Position numbers and translations under genes: made by a program. A stretch of 64,000 bases of DNA from the NCBI GenBank assembly GCA_963573385.1, contig CAUYLG010034921.1, positions 61,591 to 125,590 of the forward strand, in the 5' to 3' direction. Every line of letters begins with the position of its first letter. Positions within the stretch are counted from its first letter, which is position 1. The DNA comes from Cacajao melanocephalus (taxonomy: Eukaryota; Chordata; Mammalia; Primates; Pitheciidae). The notes under the pieces were generated by a model. It saw only the letters and a program-made list of their open reading frames with translations, was not told the origin of the DNA and made no database searches. Shown one piece after another: positions 61,844 through 64,000 of this stretch.

Positions 61844-64000
61844 CAACACCTGCCTATGAGTGAGAACATGCAGTGTTTGATTTTCTGTTCTTGTGTCGGT
61901 TTGCTGAGAATTATAGTTTCCAGATTCATCCATGTCCCTAAAAAGGACACAAACTCATCTTTTATGGCCGCATAGTACTCCATGGTATATATGTACCACA
62001 TTTTCCTTGTCCAGTCTATCATCGATGGGCGTTTGGGTTGGTTCCAGGTCTTTGCTATTGCAAACAGCACCTCCATGAACATACGTGTGCATGTGTCTTT
62101 ATAATAGAATGATTTATAATCCTTTGGGTATATACCCAGTAATGGGATTGCTGGGTCAAATGGAATTTCTATTTCTAAGTCCTTGAGGAAGAGCCGCATT
62201 TTCTTCTACAATGGTTGAACTAGTTTACACTCCCACCAACAGTATAAAAATGTTCCTATTTCTCCACATCCTCTCCAGCATCTGTTGTATCCAGATTTTT
62301 CTAATGATCGCCATTCTCACTGGCTTGAGATGGCATCTCAATGTGGTTTTGATTTGCATTTCTGTAATAATCAGTGATGATGAGCATTTTTTCATATGTT
62401 TTTTGGCCTTGTATATGTCTTCTTTTGAAAAGTGTCTGCTCATATCCTTCTCCCACTTTTGGATGGGTTTGTTCTTTTCTCATGAATCTGTTTTAGTTCT
62501 TTGTAGATTCTGGATGTTAGCCCTTTGTCAGATGGGTAGATTGCAAATTTTTTTCCCATTCTGTTTGTTGCTGGTTCACTCTAATGATTGTTTCTTTTGT
62601 ACAGAAGCTCTGGAGTTTATTTTGGTCCCATTTGTCTATTTTGGTCCCATTTGTCTATTTTGGCTTTTGTTGCCAATGCTTTTGGTATTTTAGTCATGAA
62701 GTCCTTGCCTATGCCTATGTCCTGAATTGTTTTGCCTAGGTTTTCTTCTAGGGTTTTTATGGTATTAGGTCCTATGTTTAAGTCTTTAATCCATCTGGAG
62801 CTAATTTTAGTGTAAGGTGTCAGGAAAGCGTCCAGTTTCTGCTTTCTGCACACTGCTAGCCAGTTTTCCCAACACCATTTATTAAACAGGGAATCCTTTC
62901 CGCACTGCTTGTTTTAGTCAGGTTAGTCAAAGATCAGATGATTATAGATGTGTGGTGTTGCCTCCAGGGCCTCTGTGCTGTTCCATTGGTCTATATCTCT
63001 GTTTTGGTACCAGTACCAGGCTATTTTGATTACTGTAGCCTTGTAGTATAGTTTGATATCAGGTAGCAAGATGCCCCCGGCTTTGTTCTTTTTGCTTAGG
63101 ATTGTCTTGGGTATGCAGGCTATCTTGTGGTTCCATATGAAGTTTAAGGTATTTTTTTCCAGTTCTGTGAAGAAGGTCATTTGTACCTTGATGGGAATAG
63201 TGTTGAATCTGTAAATTACTTTTGGTAGTATAGCCATTTTCATGATATTGATTCTTCCTAACCATGAGTGTGGAATGTTTCTCCATCTGTTTGTGCCTTC
63301 TCTTATTTCTTTGAGCAGTGGTTTGTAGTTCTCCTTGAAGAGGTCCTTTACATCCTTTGTTAGTTGTGTTACTAGGTACTTTATTCTCTTTGTAACAATT
63401 GTGAATGGGAGTTTGCTCATGATTTGGCTCTCTGTCTGTTATTGGTGTAAAGAAATGCTTGTGATTTCTGCTCACTGATTTTGTATACTGAGACTGCTGA
63501 AGTTGCTTATCATTTTAAGGATATTTTGGGCTGAAATGATAGTGTCTTCTAAATATACAATCATGTCATCTGCAAATAGAGACAATTTCACTTCCTCTTT
63601 TCCTAAATGAATACCCTTTATTTTTTTTTCTTGCCTAATTTCTGTGGCTAGAACTTCCAATACTATATTGAATAGGAGTGGTGAGAGAGGGCATACTTGT
63701 CTAGTGCTGGATTTCAAAGGGAACGCTTCCAGTTTTTGTCCATTCAGTATGATATTGGCTGTAGGTTTGTCATAAATAGCTTTTATTGTTTAGAGATATG
63801 TTCCTTCGATATCTAGTTTATTGAGAGTTTTTAGCATAAAGGACTGTTGAATTTTGTCAAAGGCCTTCTCTGCATCTATTGAGATAATCATGTGGTTTTT
63901 GTCTTTGGTTCTGTTTATGTGGTGGATTACATTTATAGCTTGCATATGTTGAACCAGCCATGCATCCCTGGAATGAAGACTACTTGACCATAACGAATAA
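61844..64000 (-). pseudogene. L1 ORF2 C-terminal half, partial and frame-broken
   Basis: Reading leftward: RT region with intact FADD box (63565-63576, in [15 protein letters not shown]), thumb region ([12 protein letters not shown]), [20 protein letters not shown], then the C-terminus KMWYIYTMEYYAAIK. Long open blocks (63059-63475, 62923-63420, 61843-62199) lie in different frames, so it is inactive. A 19-bp tandem duplication at 62620-62657 adds a frameshift. Confidence 0.88.
62620..62657. repeat. 19-bp perfect tandem duplication in L1 ORF2
   Basis: TTTTGGTCCCATTTGTCTA occurs at 62620-62638 and again at 62639-62657. Confidence 0.97.

Larger units (their letters stand above)
61582..64000 (-). 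mobile_element. L1P LINE-1, reverse, running off the window
   Basis: The tail is a (TTTC)n/T tract at 61582-61612, then reverse 3' UTR (GGGGTACATGTGCAGATCAC; CTCCCTGTGTCCATGTGTTC), then ORF2 to the right edge. The 5' end is outside the window. It is closer to consensus than the other L1M copies here. Confidence 0.94.

Noticed and set aside
61478..61975. 165-codon plus-strand open frame
   Set aside because: It crosses the T-rich tail and the antisense 3' UTR of the right-hand L1.
62211..62693. 160-codon plus-strand open frame rich in hydrophobic residues
   Set aside because: It is the antisense of L1 ORF2 C-terminal sequence; such frames are common artefacts of L1.

Overview
This is vertebrate nuclear DNA from a primate. 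It is AT-rich, has long introns with GT-AG borders, and is full of Alu, LINE-1, L2, MIR, Tigger and MaLR copies. Alu subfamilies of J, S and Sc type together with L1P-type LINEs suggest a monkey or ape. A few residues of the one gene differ from the human protein as I remember it, so a non-human simian is more likely than human. That species call is inference from memory.

The only protein-coding gene I can support is HNF4G (hepatocyte nuclear factor 4 gamma, NR2A2), on the minus strand in the left 25 kb. All ten coding exons of the long isoform can be placed, from the first exon (24993-25080, or 24993-25107 with an upstream ATG) to the stop codon at 1023-1025. All nine introns are GT-AG, every exon phase fits, and the joined frame is 445 codons plus stop with no disablement. 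The protein has an N-terminal A/B region, two C4 zinc fingers (exons 2 and 3), a hinge, a ligand-binding domain (exons 5-8) ending in an AF-2 helix, and an F domain (exons 9-10). It is a DR1-binding nuclear receptor of liver, gut, kidney and pancreas.

The 39 kb upstream of the gene (25.3-64 kb) shows no further gene. Its layout is: mostly unassigned sequence with one Alu (25.3-31.6 kb); MER5A, L2, an old L1 and a MER2 with TA target duplications (31.6-33.7 kb); an Alu and an MST/THE1-type solo LTR (34-36 kb); a MER44-like Tigger split by two Alus (37.3-38.3 kb); a larger Tigger relative with an inserted L1 tail (41.4-42.8 kb); an L1 carrying a nearly full-length but broken ORF2 (42.9-47.05 kb); L2 and MIR; a block of local inversions (51.3-54.3 kb); old minus-strand L1s (53.5-56.7 kb); and a younger minus-strand L1 running off the right edge (61.6-64 kb).

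I found no undescribed biological system. The most notable signals are structural: (1) an about 160-bp segment at 51.3 kb that reappears inverted inside an Alu at 52.2-52.4 kb; (2) a perfect 26-bp palindrome at 54.0 kb whose left arm continues into an inverted copy of the neighbouring AluSc; (3) a near-perfect 37-bp-arm hairpin at 47.2 kb next to a direct duplication; and (4) an in-frame upstream ATG in HNF4G exon 1 whose extension resembles the N-terminus of HNF4A from its P1 promoter.
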